Positions 8,762-17,451 of a stretch of 64,000 nt of DNA are shown here, piece after piece. Below the pieces are notes generated by a model that saw only the letters and a program-made list of their open reading frames with translations, had not been told where the DNA came from and made no database searches. The position numbers and the translations under genes were made by a program. Every line of letters starts with the position of its first letter. The first letter of the stretch is position 1. Source of the DNA: Sporosarcina sp. FSL W7-1349 (GTDB lineage Bacteria; Bacillota; Bacilli; Bacillales_A; Planococcaceae); assembly GCF_038003045.1 (NCBI RefSeq), contig NZ_JBBOOK010000001.1, positions 1 through 64,000 of the forward strand, written 5' to 3'.

Positions 8762-9568
8762 ATGATAAAAACGATCATTTTTGACTTGGATGATACATTG
8801 CTTTGGGATCAACATAGCGTTGCGATGGCATTCCGCAAAACATGTGAACATGCTGCCGAAGCGGTGGATGTCGATCCTGCAGCACTTGAAGAAGCCGTTA
8901 GGGAAGAGGCACGGCAATTATACGCATCTTATGAAACGTATGCTCATACCCAAAACATTGGGATCAACCCGTTTGAAGGGTTATGGGGAACGTTTGACGA
9001 TGAAGGTGACAACTTCCAGAAAATGAAAGGAATCGTTCCCGGCTATCGCCGTGACGCTTGGACAGGCGGTCTAAAGAAACTCGGAATTGATAACCCGCAA
9101 CTTGGCCAAGAATTGGCAGAGCGATTCCCAGCAGAGAGGAGAAAGCATCCGTTTGTTTACGAGGAAACGTTCCAAGTGCTGGATCGTTTGAAAGGAAATT
9201 ACACTTTGGTCCTCTTGACGAACGGCTCCCCAAGCTTGCAACAAGTAAAACTGGAAATCACGCCGGAAATCGCGCCTTATTTCGACCACATCGTCATCTC
9301 GGGGGCGTTTGGAAAAGGGAAGCCGGACGCGTCGATTTTTGAGCATGTCTTGGAGAAGGTGGAAGGCTCGGCCGATGAGGCGTTGATGATCGGAGACAAT
9401 CTCATGACTGATATCCTTGGTTCATCCCGTGTCGGCATGCGCAATGTATGGATTAATCGTGAGGATAAAGCGCCAAGCGCAGAAGTGATCCCGACTTATG
9501 AAATCGACCATCTCGATAAGCTTTTCAGCATTTTGGAAGAACTGGCGGAGAAAGAACCCGCTCAATAA
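8762..9568 (+). CDS. HAD-superfamily hydrolase (subfamily IA)
   Basis: 268 aa with a strong AAGGAGG upstream of the ATG. Motif I DLDDT at residues 8-12, motif II LTNGS near 155, the GKGKPD motif III region near 180, and motif [12 protein letters not shown] near 207 define a Mg2+-dependent phosphatase with an alpha-helical cap. YfnB/YjjG-like proteins are the closest type; nucleotide or sugar phosphates are likely substrates but not determinable here. Ends in a terminator shared with serA. Confidence 0.88.
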   Translation: MIKTIIFDLDDTLLWDQHSVAMAFRKTCEHAAEAVDVDPAALEEAVREEARQLYASYETYAHTQNIGINPFEGLWGTFDDEGDNFQKMKGIVPGYRRDAWTGGLKKLGIDNPQLGQELAERFPAERRKHPFVYEETFQVLDRLKGNYTLVLLTNGSPSLQQVKLEITPEIAPYFDHIVISGAFGKGKPDASIFEHVLEKVEGSADEALMIGDNLMTDILGSSRVGMRNVWINREDKAPSAEVIPTYEIDHLDKLFSILEELAEKEPAQ

Positions 9569-9572
9569 TAAG

Positions 9573-9604
9573 AAAAACGCTGACTCCTTGGAATCAGCGT
9601 TTTT
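9573..9604. terminator. Bidirectional terminator between HAD gene and serA
   Basis: Stem AAAAACGCTGA/TCAGCGTTTTT with a 10-nt loop; A-run and T-run on both sides allow use by both convergent genes. Confidence 0.85.
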
Positions 9605-9614
9605 CATTATCTTC

Positions 9615-11201
9615 TTACAGATCGACAGCTTTTACATCATGGATGTCTTCAAGCTCTTTCAGGCGTTTCAGTTCAGACGGTTCGACGTGGTGGTCGACAG
9701 TCAACATCATGATGGCGTCTCCGCCGGCAGATGATCTACCCACCTGCATTGTCGCGATGTTGATGTTTTCCTGGGCAAGCATCGTTCCGACACGGCCGAT
9801 TGCTCCTGGCTGGTCATGGTGTTTGATGAAGAGCAAGTGACCTGCTGGCGTGAAGTCCACGACATAGTCATCGATTTTGACGATGCGCGGTCCTAAGCCG
9901 TTGAGCAATGTACCTGCAACGCTGCGTGTGCCGCGTTGCGTAACGATTTCAACAGTGACCAGGTTCAAGAAGCCTTTTGTCGTCGTTGTTTTGATTTCAT
10001 TTACTTTAATGCCGAAACGGTCTGCCAATAGTCTAGCGTTGACGTCATTGACATGGCTGCCAAGATTCCGTTTCAACAGACCTTTTACTGTATTGCGTGT
10101 CAAAGGACGGACGTCATAATTGGCAAGCTCTCCGGAATAGTGAATATTGATCTCTTCGATTACAGAGTTATGGATGCGGGATAGGAAGATCCCCAAGTTC
10201 TCTGCCAAGTCGAAGAATGGTTCGATTTTCGCAAGCACTTCTTTAGAAACAGACGGCAGATTGACTGGGTTGCGGACAGCGCCTCCTGTGAAGAAGTTGA
10301 CCACATCGATACTGACGTCGATTGCGACGCTTTCTTGCGCTTCTATCGTGCTCGCACCCAAATGCGGTGTTGCGATGACTTCCGGAAGAGTCAACAGCTT
10401 ATGATCGACAAACGGTTCCTCTTCGAACACGTCGAGCGCCGCTCCCGCTACTTTTCCAGAGACGATGGCATCATACAGAGCATCCTCGTCAATGATTCCA
10501 CCGCGGGCACAGTTGATGATCCGAACGCCGTCTTTCATCAGCTCGAACGCTTCCTTATTGATCATATGGCGAGTTTCTTTCAATAAAGGCGTATGAATGG
10601 TGATGAAATCTGATGCTTTCAACACATCTTCCACCGTACCGAACTCGACTCCCATCTTTTTCGCTTTCTCTTCAGTCAAGAATGGATCGTAGGCAATGAC
10701 GTTCATCCGTTGGCCTTTCGCACGCTCGGCCACTTCCGCACCGATCCGGCCTAGGCCGACGATGCCCAATGTTTTGTTTTTCAACTCGACACCGATGAAA
10801 GATTTCCGGTCCCATTTTTGGTTTTTCAATGAATTGAACGCTTGTGGAATTTTCCGGGCTAATGCCATCAGCATCGCTACCGTATGTTCTGCGGCAGAGT
10901 TCGTGTTTCCGTCTGGCGCATTAACGACGATGATTCCGTGTTCCGTCGCTGCATCCAAGTCGATATTGTCGACGCCGACACCCGCACGACCGATGATTTT
11001 CAACCGTTCTGCTTTTTCGATGATTTCTTTTGTCACTTGCGTCTGGCTTCTCACCAATAAAGCGTCGAAGTCTTTGATCTTTTCAGCAAGTTCCTCCGGT
11101 GTATTCGTCGTATCGATGACAATGTTAAACCCTTCCGCTTGTCGTAATGGATAAATACCGTCTTCGCTTAATGGATCACTGATCAATATATTGTAAGTCA
11201 T
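9615..11201 (-). CDS. serA: D-3-phosphoglycerate dehydrogenase
   Basis: 528 aa from an ATG with AAGGAGAG upstream. It catalyses the NAD-dependent oxidation of 3-phosphoglycerate, the first step of serine synthesis. Seen: Rossmann motif GLGRIGAEVAERA near 145-160, substrate-binding ARGGI, catalytic TPHLGAS histidine near 283, then the intervening domain and a C-terminal ACT domain (about 455-528), i.e. the long serA form. A T-box leader with an apparent AGC (Ser) specifier precedes it, so expression should rise when tRNA-Ser is uncharged. Confidence 0.97.
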   Translation of the reverse strand: MTYNILISDPLSEDGIYPLRQAEGFNIVIDTTNTPEELAEKIKDFDALLVRSQTQVTKEIIEKAERLKIIGRAGVGVDNIDLDAATEHGIIVVNAPDGNTNSAAEHTVAMLMALARKIPQAFNSLKNQKWDRKSFIGVELKNKTLGIVGLGRIGAEVAERAKGQRMNVIAYDPFLTEEKAKKMGVEFGTVEDVLKASDFITIHTPLLKETRHMINKEAFELMKDGVRIINCARGGIIDEDALYDAIVSGKVAGAALDVFEEEPFVDHKLLTLPEVIATPHLGASTIEAQESVAIDVSIDVVNFFTGGAVRNPVNLPSVSKEVLAKIEPFFDLAENLGIFLSRIHNSVIEEINIHYSGELANYDVRPLTRNTVKGLLKRNLGSHVNDVNARLLADRFGIKVNEIKTTTTKGFLNLVTVEIVTQRGTRSVAGTLLNGLGPRIVKIDDYVVDFTPAGHLLFIKHHDQPGAIGRVGTMLAQENINIATMQVGRSSAGGDAIMMLTVDHHVEPSELKRLKELEDIHDVKAVDL

Positions 11202-11310
11202 TCTTATTCTCTCCTTCATTATTCTGTCTTCGCTATGTACATGCAATCAACCGGTAACTCGAAACTAAAGAAATTTCAACGCAATTTCCCCTTTCGCTTC
11301 AAATGAAAAT

Positions 11311-11556
11311 AAAAAAGCCTTCCGCCCCCTACAAATGTAAGGGGCGAAAAGCTTGTTATTTACGCGGTACCACCCTTATTCGCTGCCATGCAAAACAACA
11401 AGACAGCCTTATGGCATGCGTAACGTGCATGAGCCGTATAGGCCTACTGATCATAAACGTTCAGCCTATCAATTCGGGAGTGCTACTTCATGTAGAAACC
11501 GCTAATTCCCACCAGCCATTAGCTCTCTAAAGATTTCAACCCATAAAGTTTCTCCG
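11311..11556 (-). promoter_or_regulatory. T-box leader of serA, serine (AGC) specifier
   Basis: On the minus strand: AGAGAGC start of stem I and CTGGTG just after it, a candidate AGC specifier at 11484-11482 followed by A, the T-box core AGGGTGGTACCGCG at 11376-11363, and a terminator (11354-11311) whose GCCCC/GGGGGC stem ends in T6. The order and spacing match the canonical T-box. AGC is a serine codon and the downstream gene makes serine, which supports the assignment. Confidence 0.9.
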
Positions 11557-11658
11557 TCAAAATGTTTGAAGCAATATTAAATTTAGAATTAATAATAACA
11601 AATCAGGAATAAATGTCAATAGCAAACGACATATTTTGTTCGAAGAGCTGCATTCATT

Positions 11659-12639
11659 TTACTTTTCGGATCTTTCCCAAACCCGTAAAGAAGGGTACGG
11701 ATCGAATGCCCATTCCGTCCGTCCATTGTATTTGTACATTCCATAATGCAGATGAGGCGGGAATTTTCCGGACGTCCCTTTCTTTCCATATCCTGAATTC
11801 CCGACATACCCAATGACCGTTCCAGGTTCTACGATGTCTCCTTCCTTCAGTCCTTCATTGAAATAGGCGAGATGGGCAAAATAATGATACGTATTATGAT
11901 GGTCCCGGATGCCGATCCGCCAGCCGCCGTATTCGTTCCATCCCATTGCCTCAATTACGCCGAAAGAAGTGGCCCGTACGGGAACGCCATAACTGGCAAA
12001 CAGGTCGGTACCTTCGTGTATTCGCCGGCCGCCCCAGCCGCGTTTCGCACCCCAAGTCCCGCGATAGCTGTAATTATGCTGTTTCGGCAGGGGGAAGGCA
12101 TGCTCATCGAGATCAATCGTTTCAAAATGCTTGAAAAGCTTGGCGATGGTCAGCACTTGATTGACAGTTTCTTCTCGCTCGTAATAATCCAATAAAGCTG
12201 ATTCAAAATCCTCTTCCGCAGGACCATACTTGCTGAGGAACGAGCCCATTGTGAACAGAGCATCTTCATCGCCAGTTGGATCCGCAATGCCATCCTCGTT
12301 GCCATCCGCACCATTGCCTGCAAAAAAAGCAATCGATTGAGGGGAAGTGTCTTCCGGGTAGGGATTCAAGGCGCCTACCCAAAATTCACTGGAATAGGTG
12401 ATAGAAATCGCCCCATCTTTTTTCGGGATGTCTTTTCGGACTTGCTGGATATTCCGCTCGAATTGATCGATTGCTGCCAAGTGGTACCAAGGAATGGATT
12501 CATCTTCAAAATGCAAATACAACTGCATCCGGTTCTGTAAAATCTCTTCCCTCGTCGGCTCTTCATTTGCGGAAACGACCGTGATGAAAACGGACAGAAG
12601 CATGAGAAGATACAGGGGGAATAAAATCCAATGACGCAC
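11659..12639 (-). CDS. Secreted M23-family (LytM-like) metallopeptidase
   Basis: 326 aa with a signal peptide (residues 1-24, ending VVSANE). The C-terminal third is an M23 domain with the zinc motif HEGTD near residue 215 and HLHYG near 292. The middle region is acidic and includes a DGNEDGIADPTGDEDA segment that looks Ca2+-binding. M23 enzymes cut peptide cross-links in peptidoglycan; the signal peptide places it outside the membrane. Monocistronic on the minus strand, after the serA T-box in map order. Confidence 0.88.
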   Translation of the reverse strand: MRHWILFPLYLLMLLSVFITVVSANEEPTREEILQNRMQLYLHFEDESIPWYHLAAIDQFERNIQQVRKDIPKKDGAISITYSSEFWVGALNPYPEDTSPQSIAFFAGNGADGNEDGIADPTGDEDALFTMGSFLSKYGPAEEDFESALLDYYEREETVNQVLTIAKLFKHFETIDLDEHAFPLPKQHNYSYRGTWGAKRGWGGRRIHEGTDLFASYGVPVRATSFGVIEAMGWNEYGGWRIGIRDHHNTYHYFAHLAYFNEGLKEGDIVEPGTVIGYVGNSGYGKKGTSGKFPPHLHYGMYKYNGRTEWAFDPYPSLRVWERSEK

Positions 12640-12768
12640 TTGAAAAGCCTCCTTTTTCTACGTCCTATAGCATTTCCCGAACGCCGGTAATTATGATTGT
12701 GAAAATCTGTATAGGAAAACGCCAACTTCACATAATAGGAGTGACCCGGAATAGCAGGGGAAAAAATA

Positions 12769-13299
12769 ATGAAAAGAGGATGGCTGAAATTGGGTATTTT
12801 AAGTGGGAATCCGAAAGAGCAACCGTTGCATTACGGAGAAGTGATCGGGATTTGGGCATACGTAGGTGCGAATAACGGGCTGATTAGCGCGTATGAAGCA
12901 TTCATGAACCATGCAGGAGATCGTGACCTGATTGAATTGTTGGATGAAGCGGTCAAAGAGATGCGGTCGGAAAATAAGGAACTCGAAAAGGTTTTGAAAG
13001 AGAATGGGATCACTCCGCCACCGTCCCTGCCGGAAAGGCCAAAAGCCGATGCGGAGGAAATTCCTCCAGGTGCCCGGTTCATGGATCCGGAAATCAGCGC
13101 TGCCGTTTCGATAAACGTTGGACAAGCAATGGTTTCCATCAGCCAAGTGATGGGCCAGTGTCTACGAGAGGATATCGCCATGATGTTCGGTAAATTCCAA
13201 GCAGCAAAAGCGATGTTCGGCGGCAAGTTGCTGCGCATGAACAAGGAAAAAGGCTGGATCATCCCACCCCCTCTCCATAAGGATTCACCAGCCTCCTGA
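12769..13299 (+). CDS. DUF3231-family protein
   Basis: 176 aa from the ATG at 12769 (GGGG 8 nt upstream). A TTG at 12790, giving MGILSGNP, is an alternative that matches the usual family N-terminus and also has GAGGA upstream. Helical, with HYGEVIGIWAYVGANNGLISAYEAF early and a second helical block (AMVSISQVMGQCLREDIAMMF) later, consistent with a ferritin-like four-helix bundle. DUF3231 is common in spore-forming Bacillales; function is not established. Followed by a long terminator. Confidence 0.8.
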   Translation: MKRGWLKLGILSGNPKEQPLHYGEVIGIWAYVGANNGLISAYEAFMNHAGDRDLIELLDEAVKEMRSENKELEKVLKENGITPPPSLPERPKADAEEIPPGARFMDPEISAAVSINVGQAMVSISQVMGQCLREDIAMMFGKFQAAKAMFGGKLLRMNKEKGWIIPPPLHKDSPAS

Positions 13300-13309
13300 A
13301 TAAATACCG

Positions 13310-13367
13310 AAAAAATGCGAAAAGGAAATGCCTGAAAACCAGGCAAGTTTCTTTTCGCATTTTTTTG
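13310..13367 (+). terminator. Long terminator after the DUF3231 gene
   Basis: Extended stem pairing AAAAAATGCGAAAAG with CTTTTCGCATTTTTTT, capped by an inner TGCCTG/CAGGCA hairpin. Confidence 0.8.
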
Positions 13368-13396
13368 CTGTAAAATCGAGGAAAGGGGGATGGTCC

Positions 13397-14191
13397 ATGA
13401 TCCGAAAATTAACGGAAGCCGATCGGAGAAACGCATTGCAATTCGTATCGGAACGACCGGCGGAAAATTTATTCATCATCGGGGATATCGAGGTGTATGG
13501 ATTCGACAACCCGATTCAGATGTTATGGGGCGAATTCGCAAAAAGTGGGCGGTTGCGCGCTATCCTGTTGAAATTCATTGATAATTATATTGTCTACGCG
13601 CCAGATGAGTTCAATGCGGAAGGGTTTGCAAAAATCATGAACGAAGACCATGATTTCAAATTTCTCTCCGGCATCGAATCGATCATCCGCCAAGTCGAGC
13701 CATATTTGGATAAACAACCGGCCGATCCGCGGATTCTCCATTATGCAAAATGCGAGCAGGCAGACCGGCTGCAAAAGGTTCCGTCTCACATTGAAGTGAA
13801 ACGAGCGGTCCCGGACGATGCGGAACGGATTGTGGAGCAATTGCGAGGGGTTCCCGAATTTGCATCCAGCACATTCGACGTCGAACGGAATAGGGAAACG
13901 CTGCACAACGGCAGTGGACGGACCTGGTACATCGAGAAAGACGGACAAATCATCAGCTCGGCTTCCAGTACAGCCGAAAATAGCCAATCGGCCATGATAG
14001 TCGGGGTAGGGACTCTCCCGGAACATCAAAAGCGAGGGCTCGCCTCCTACTGCATGTCGGTACTGTGCAAAGAATTGCTGGACGAGAGCAAAATGCTTTG
14101 TTTATTTTATGATAATCCGGATGCGGGAACCATTTACAAGCGGATCGGCTTTGTCGATATCGGAAAATGGGGCATGTGGAGTTTTAATTGA
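13397..14191 (+). CDS. GNAT-family N-acetyltransferase
   Basis: 264 aa from an ATG preceded by GGAAAGGGGG; the longer frame starting at 13328 reads through the upstream terminator and is rejected. The C-terminal half has the GNAT fold: VGVGTLPEHQKRGLASYCMSVL is the acetyl-CoA pyrophosphate loop (Q/R-x-x-G-x-A type) near residues 200-215, and YKRIGFVDIGKWGMW closes the domain. The N-terminal half is a separate domain. Substrate unknown. Followed by a thioredoxin-like gene on the same strand. Confidence 0.85.
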   Translation: MIRKLTEADRRNALQFVSERPAENLFIIGDIEVYGFDNPIQMLWGEFAKSGRLRAILLKFIDNYIVYAPDEFNAEGFAKIMNEDHDFKFLSGIESIIRQVEPYLDKQPADPRILHYAKCEQADRLQKVPSHIEVKRAVPDDAERIVEQLRGVPEFASSTFDVERNRETLHNGSGRTWYIEKDGQIISSASSTAENSQSAMIVGVGTLPEHQKRGLASYCMSVLCKELLDESKMLCLFYDNPDAGTIYKRIGFVDIGKWGMWSFN

Positions 14192-14259
14192 ATTCTGTCT
14201 AAGAATGAAAAAACTAGATATTACGCCAAAGCGTAAATACAAATTGGAGGAATTGGGAA

Positions 14260-14577
14260 ATGAAGAAACTGGAATCAATCGAACAATTCAATACCTTGAA
14301 AAATGATGGAAGGACGATTTTCATGTTTTCCGCAGACTGGTGTCCGGATTGCCGGGTGATCGAGCCCATTTTACCGGGAATCGAAGCGGACTATCCGGAA
14401 TATACATTTATATATGTGGACCGTGATGATTACATTGACTTATGCCAAGAAATGGACATTTTCGGGATTCCAAGCTTCGTCGCATATCAGAATGGCGAGG
14501 AAACCGGACGTTTTGTCAGCAAAGACCGGAAGTCGAAAGAGGAAATCGAGAACTTCATCAACGGACTGGACCAGTAA
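14260..14577 (+). CDS. Thioredoxin-family protein, WCPDC active site
   Basis: 105 aa, ATG preceded by GGAGG. The active site WCPDC (residues about 28-32) replaces the WCGPC of classical thioredoxin; IFGIPSF with the conserved cis-Pro follows near 74. This resembles the YtpP type of Bacillales. A cytoplasmic thiol-disulfide role is likely. It lies 19 nt upstream of the class-I amidotransferase gene and may be cotranscribed. Confidence 0.9.
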   Translation: MKKLESIEQFNTLKNDGRTIFMFSADWCPDCRVIEPILPGIEADYPEYTFIYVDRDDYIDLCQEMDIFGIPSFVAYQNGEETGRFVSKDRKSKEEIENFINGLDQ

Positions 14578-14595
14578 GGTTTAGGGAGGCGTGGC

Positions 14596-15315
14596 ATGAA
14601 ACCAGTCATCGGATTGACATCGAATATGAACGTCGATGGAAAACATGAAATCGATCCCGAGTACATGGCTGCCATTTTGCTGGCGGGAGGGCTGCCGTTC
14701 ATCATCCCAGCCGACGTAGAACAAGAGGCGGAGCAGGCGGCTTCCTTGCTGGACGGTTTGGTGCTGACAGGAGGGAAGGATATCGATCCCCAGTGCTACG
14801 GGGAGGAACCGCATCCGAAGCTTGGGGAAGTGTCACCGGCACGTGATCGGATGGAAATCGCCTTAGTAGGGCAAATGAAAGCGGCGGATAAACCAATTTT
14901 GGGTATATGCCGTGGTATCCAATTGCTGAATGTCGCGTTTGGAGGGGATTTATTTCAGGATGTGGAAGGTCAGATGGATCGTCCCGTCTTGCAACATGCC
15001 CAAAGAGCCCCGAGATCTCATCCTTCTCATACAGTGAAACTGGAAAGTGGGAGTGTTCTGGAAGAAATCGTTGGGGAACCTCTTCTCCAAGTGAATTCCT
15101 TTCATCATCAGTCTGTAAAAAGAGTGGCGGCGTCGCTTCGCATTTCCGCGTTCTCAAACGACGGGATTGTGGAAGCGATCGAGGGCCGGGAAGGGAACTT
15201 CCTCCTTGGGGTCCAATGGCATCCGGAGCGTCTTGCCGTGGCGGGAGATGCCCCATCCTTGCGCATCTTCAACAGTTTCATTCAAGCGTGCGCGAAAAGA
15301 CGAGACAAAAGCTGA
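14596..15315 (+). CDS. Class-I glutamine amidotransferase-like (gamma-glutamyl-GABA hydrolase type)
   Basis: 239 aa, AGGGAGG upstream of the ATG. Peptidase C26/PuuD layout: LTGGKDIDP near 55-63, nucleophile elbow GICRGIQLLN (Cys near 100), and the WHPE His/Glu pair near 213. PuuD-type enzymes free GABA from gamma-glutamyl-GABA; several Bacillales paralogues have unknown substrates, so the activity is inferred. The hairpin beginning inside its stop region ends transcription. Confidence 0.87.
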   Translation: MKPVIGLTSNMNVDGKHEIDPEYMAAILLAGGLPFIIPADVEQEAEQAASLLDGLVLTGGKDIDPQCYGEEPHPKLGEVSPARDRMEIALVGQMKAADKPILGICRGIQLLNVAFGGDLFQDVEGQMDRPVLQHAQRAPRSHPSHTVKLESGSVLEEIVGEPLLQVNSFHHQSVKRVAASLRISAFSNDGIVEAIEGREGNFLLGVQWHPERLAVAGDAPSLRIFNSFIQACAKRRDKS

Positions 15316-15337
15316 GCGATCCGAAGCTCGGCTTTTT
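15310..15337 (+). terminator. Terminator of the class-I amidotransferase gene
   Basis: Stem AGCTGAGC/GCTCGGCT (one G-U pair) followed by TTTTT. The left arm overlaps the stop codon. Confidence 0.75.
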
Positions 15338-15451
15338 ATTATGGAATGAAAGATCTGATTTACAATCAAACTGTCGAACAGTGCAAGCAATCCAATCTTT
15401 TCGCATAAAAGCACCGGAAGAGAACAGTCTAACAGAGTGGAGGTGATACGA

Positions 15452-15598
15452 ATGACTGCGAATAAAAACAACAAGAACCAAAAAGACCGGGAAGAATACG
15501 GATATGGCTATGACCGAAGCGTGGACGACCTCCAAGTGATCGGGCAGAACAATGCAGCCAAAAAAGAGAATAAGAATAAGATCAATCCAAAGAAATGA
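15452..15598 (+). CDS. Small charged protein, 48 aa, unknown
   Basis: ATG preceded by GGAGGTGA at good spacing. The product is hydrophilic, Asn/Lys-rich at both ends (TANKNNKNQKDREEYGYGY start, KKENKNKINPKK end), with no hydrophobic segment. Composition resembles minor spore proteins of Bacillales, but no named family is recognised. The strong ribosome site and intact frame support a real gene. Its stop lies 15 nt before the end of the convergent ypsA-like gene. Confidence 0.6.
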   Translation: MTANKNNKNQKDREEYGYGYDRSVDDLQVIGQNNAAKKENKNKINPKK

Positions 15599-15612
15599 AC
15601 AAAAACCAAGCT

Positions 15613-16191
15613 TCACGACATGTCAAAATCGGAAGCTTGGTACATATCCTGCAACTGTTCCTCTTCCGCGACGACCTGCAAATCATCCGCCGTAATCGAG
15701 AGTACTACATAACCGGTTTTCTCCGCGAACTGATCCGCCATCCGCTTGACAAATTTTGGCGATCCCTCATTCTCCTCGTCATACACAAGCAGCATCCCAT
15801 CTGAATTCCTCAAGAAAAACTTATCTTTCTCAATGAATTGCCACGGCGCTTCATATGGTTTATTGGTGAGTGGTTTATAAAAATCGGCTTGGGCGACGAT
15901 GGAATGATATTTCTCCTGTTTCGTCTCGTTCCAGTTCTTCTCTTGCTCCAAAAAAGGCGGCATGACGGCGAGATGCAAATCGGGGTATTCCTCTTGCAAA
16001 TCCAGAACGACCTCCGCCGCCCATGTCTCGACGCCCAATTGTCCGCTGATGAGCACCCATTCCAGTCCCTCATCCAATAAAGAAGTCAGCCGTTTCTCAA
16101 TCGCTTTCTTCACAAAGCGGATGCCGGGGTGTTTTTCATCGAAAATACCGAGTTCATGTTGTTTATAGCCTGTTATGACTAGCCGTTTCAA
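15613..16191 (-). CDS. ypsA: YpsA-family (DUF1273, SLOG) protein
   Basis: 192 aa from a TTG codon with GAGGAGG 6 nt upstream; upstream in-frame ATGs lack a ribosome site. The N-terminus MKRLVITGYKQHELGIF is characteristic of YpsA, and the SGQLGVETWAAEVVLDL segment near 55-72 is the SLOG nucleotide-binding-like core. YpsA has been linked to cell division in B. subtilis, where it lies beside gpsB; no gpsB is seen here. Function in this context is unknown. Confidence 0.9.
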   Translation of the reverse strand: MKRLVITGYKQHELGIFDEKHPGIRFVKKAIEKRLTSLLDEGLEWVLISGQLGVETWAAEVVLDLQEEYPDLHLAVMPPFLEQEKNWNETKQEKYHSIVAQADFYKPLTNKPYEAPWQFIEKDKFFLRNSDGMLLVYDEENEGSPKFVKRMADQFAEKTGYVVLSITADDLQVVAEEEQLQDMYQASDFDMS

Positions 16192-16295
16192 TGGCAGCCT
16201 CCTCTTATTACCTATTTTCTTATATTTCATCAAAAGGTAGTGATATTTGGAAACAATTTTATCCCCGTTTTAACCCCAATCCTCTTGTAAATACA

Positions 16296-16490
16296 AAAAA
16301 ACACCGCCCAATTTGGACGGCGCTTGCTTATAAACATTGATATAATAAGCTTTAGAAAAGCCGCCTTTGCCGTATCGTTAATCATGAAAGTTTTAAACCA
16401 CCACTCCTCAAAGTGGGTGTTCGCAAGAACGTTCCTGTTTGTCCCGATTGCCTAAGAAATCGGGCCTGCCATTCCAGTTCTTATATAAAA
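16296..16490 (-). ncRNA. Structured noncoding RNA candidate (6S-like?)
   Basis: About 195 nt without an ORF. On the minus strand there is a TATATA -10-like box near 16482, hairpins CCCGATT/AATCGGG (16446-16464), GTTC/GAAC (16420-16431) and CCACT/AGTGG (16400-16416), then a terminator GCCGTCC/GGGCGGT with T7 at 16304-16325. Length and a GTGTTCGCAAG-type segment on the opposite strand recall 6S RNA, but strand and class are uncertain. It could instead be the 3' untranslated part of the abh transcript just upstream. Confidence 0.4.
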
Positions 16491-16600
16491 CTCCCTTTTA
16501 CAGCTTAAAGGTTAAAACTTAATGTGTATACGAACAATGCAGCTTGTATATTGATTATATACGAGCAGTGGATTGTTTTCAATAGAAAATAATTCCACGA

Positions 16601-16870
16601 TTATTGATTCTGTGCAATTTCGTCCAGAAGAATCTGGGCGCCTTTCGGACTCAAGTACATGCCGTTGGAATACATCTTGTTTTCCGGAGTCACTTCACCT
16701 GTTACAGCACAGGCTTCACTGATTGTGTATTTGCGTAATAGGATCATATCCTCATCCACAAAAATCTCCATCGGAGTCCCTGTACCTAGTTGCAACGTAT
16801 TTCGTAATTCTTTTGGAATGACGATGCGGCCCAACTGGTCTACCTTTCTCACAATACCTAAACTTCGCAT
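16601..16870 (-). CDS. abh: AbrB/Abh-family transition-state regulator
   Basis: 89 aa from the ATG at 16870 with AAAGGAG upstream. Residues 1-50 are the swapped-hairpin DNA-binding domain (GIVRKVDQLGRIVIPKELR). The C-terminal half (TGEVTPENKMYSNGMYLSPKGAQILLDEI) matches Abh more closely than AbrB as I remember the B. subtilis proteins. Such proteins repress post-exponential genes. A candidate structured RNA follows on the same strand. Confidence 0.85.
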   Translation of the reverse strand: MRSLGIVRKVDQLGRIVIPKELRNTLQLGTGTPMEIFVDEDMILLRKYTISEACAVTGEVTPENKMYSNGMYLSPKGAQILLDEIAQNQ

Positions 16871-17075
16871 ATAGTTGAATTCTCCTTTACTTCTATTTTT
16901 TATATAACTTATCTTCATTGTACTGGAAAATAAAAAAAACGCCAGAAATAAGAAAAAGTCCTATAACAGAAATTATCGGGTATCAAGCAGAAGATTCTAA
17001 ACTCAGAGAAAAGGACGTTTACTTTCCAGTTTTTAATAGTATAATTAAGGATAGCCTAAACAATACAATCAAATA

Positions 17076-17233
17076 TTCTTATCAAGAGAAGCTGAGGGAC
17101 CTGGCCCGATGACGCTTCAGCAACCTCCACTCCGTGAGAAAGGTGCTACTTCCATCAAGATTGAATTCTTGAGAGATAAGAACAGAGCGAATGACAAAAC
17201 CCTCTTTTCTTATCATATAGAAAAGAGGGTTTT
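17076..17233 (+). promoter_or_regulatory. SAM-I (S-box) riboswitch with terminator, upstream of metA
   Basis: P1 arms TTCTTATCAAGAG and CTTGAGAGATAAGAA enclose the conserved core GCTGAGGGACCTGGCCCGAT, GACGCTTCAGCAACC and GGTGCTACTTCCATC (17076-17182). A 15-bp terminator stem follows at 17196-17210/17219-17233. SAM binding should promote termination and shut off metA when methionine/SAM is abundant. The terminator is about 220 nt before metA. Confidence 0.97.
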
Positions 17234-17278
17234 CTGTATTTGATTTTAACTAATGTCAGCTGGCTGATTTCAGTTAAG

Positions 17279-17415
17279 GGCCTCCGGCGTATGTCAAAGA
17301 TTTTGAAATGAGTTAAGGTTGGCAACTAAAGGACTCGACGTCCAGTTTCTAAATTGCCGTAAAGAACGCAGAAATGAAGGCCAATCAAAATTTGGACGTA
17401 TTTACACCGAGGCGT
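17279..17415 (+). repeat. Dispersed intergenic repeat (CCTCCGGCG...AGGCGTAATTGA), copy 1
   Basis: Shares with 29331-29490 an ordered set of blocks: GCCTCCGGCG-ATGT, AGATTTTGAAA, GTTTAAG-like, AAAGAACGCAGAAAT, CAATCAAAAT-GGACG-like and GGCGTAATTGA, each copy ending about 30-40 nt before a ribosome site. Here it lies between the SAM riboswitch terminator and metA. Confidence 0.7.
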
Positions 17416-17451
17416 AATTGAGTAGATATTATGAAAAGGGAGAGATGGGTT

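Noticed and set aside
14702..15446. ORFs of 179-184 codons overlapping the amidotransferase gene
   Set aside because: Other-frame shadows of a clear PuuD-like protein.
16355..16500. 6S RNA on the plus strand
   Set aside because: Some sequence resemblance, but no terminator or promoter on that strand; kept only as a comment to the minus-strand candidate.
16918..17112. 64-codon plus-strand ORF
   Set aside because: Runs through the SAM-I riboswitch core, lacks a ribosome site and resembles no protein.
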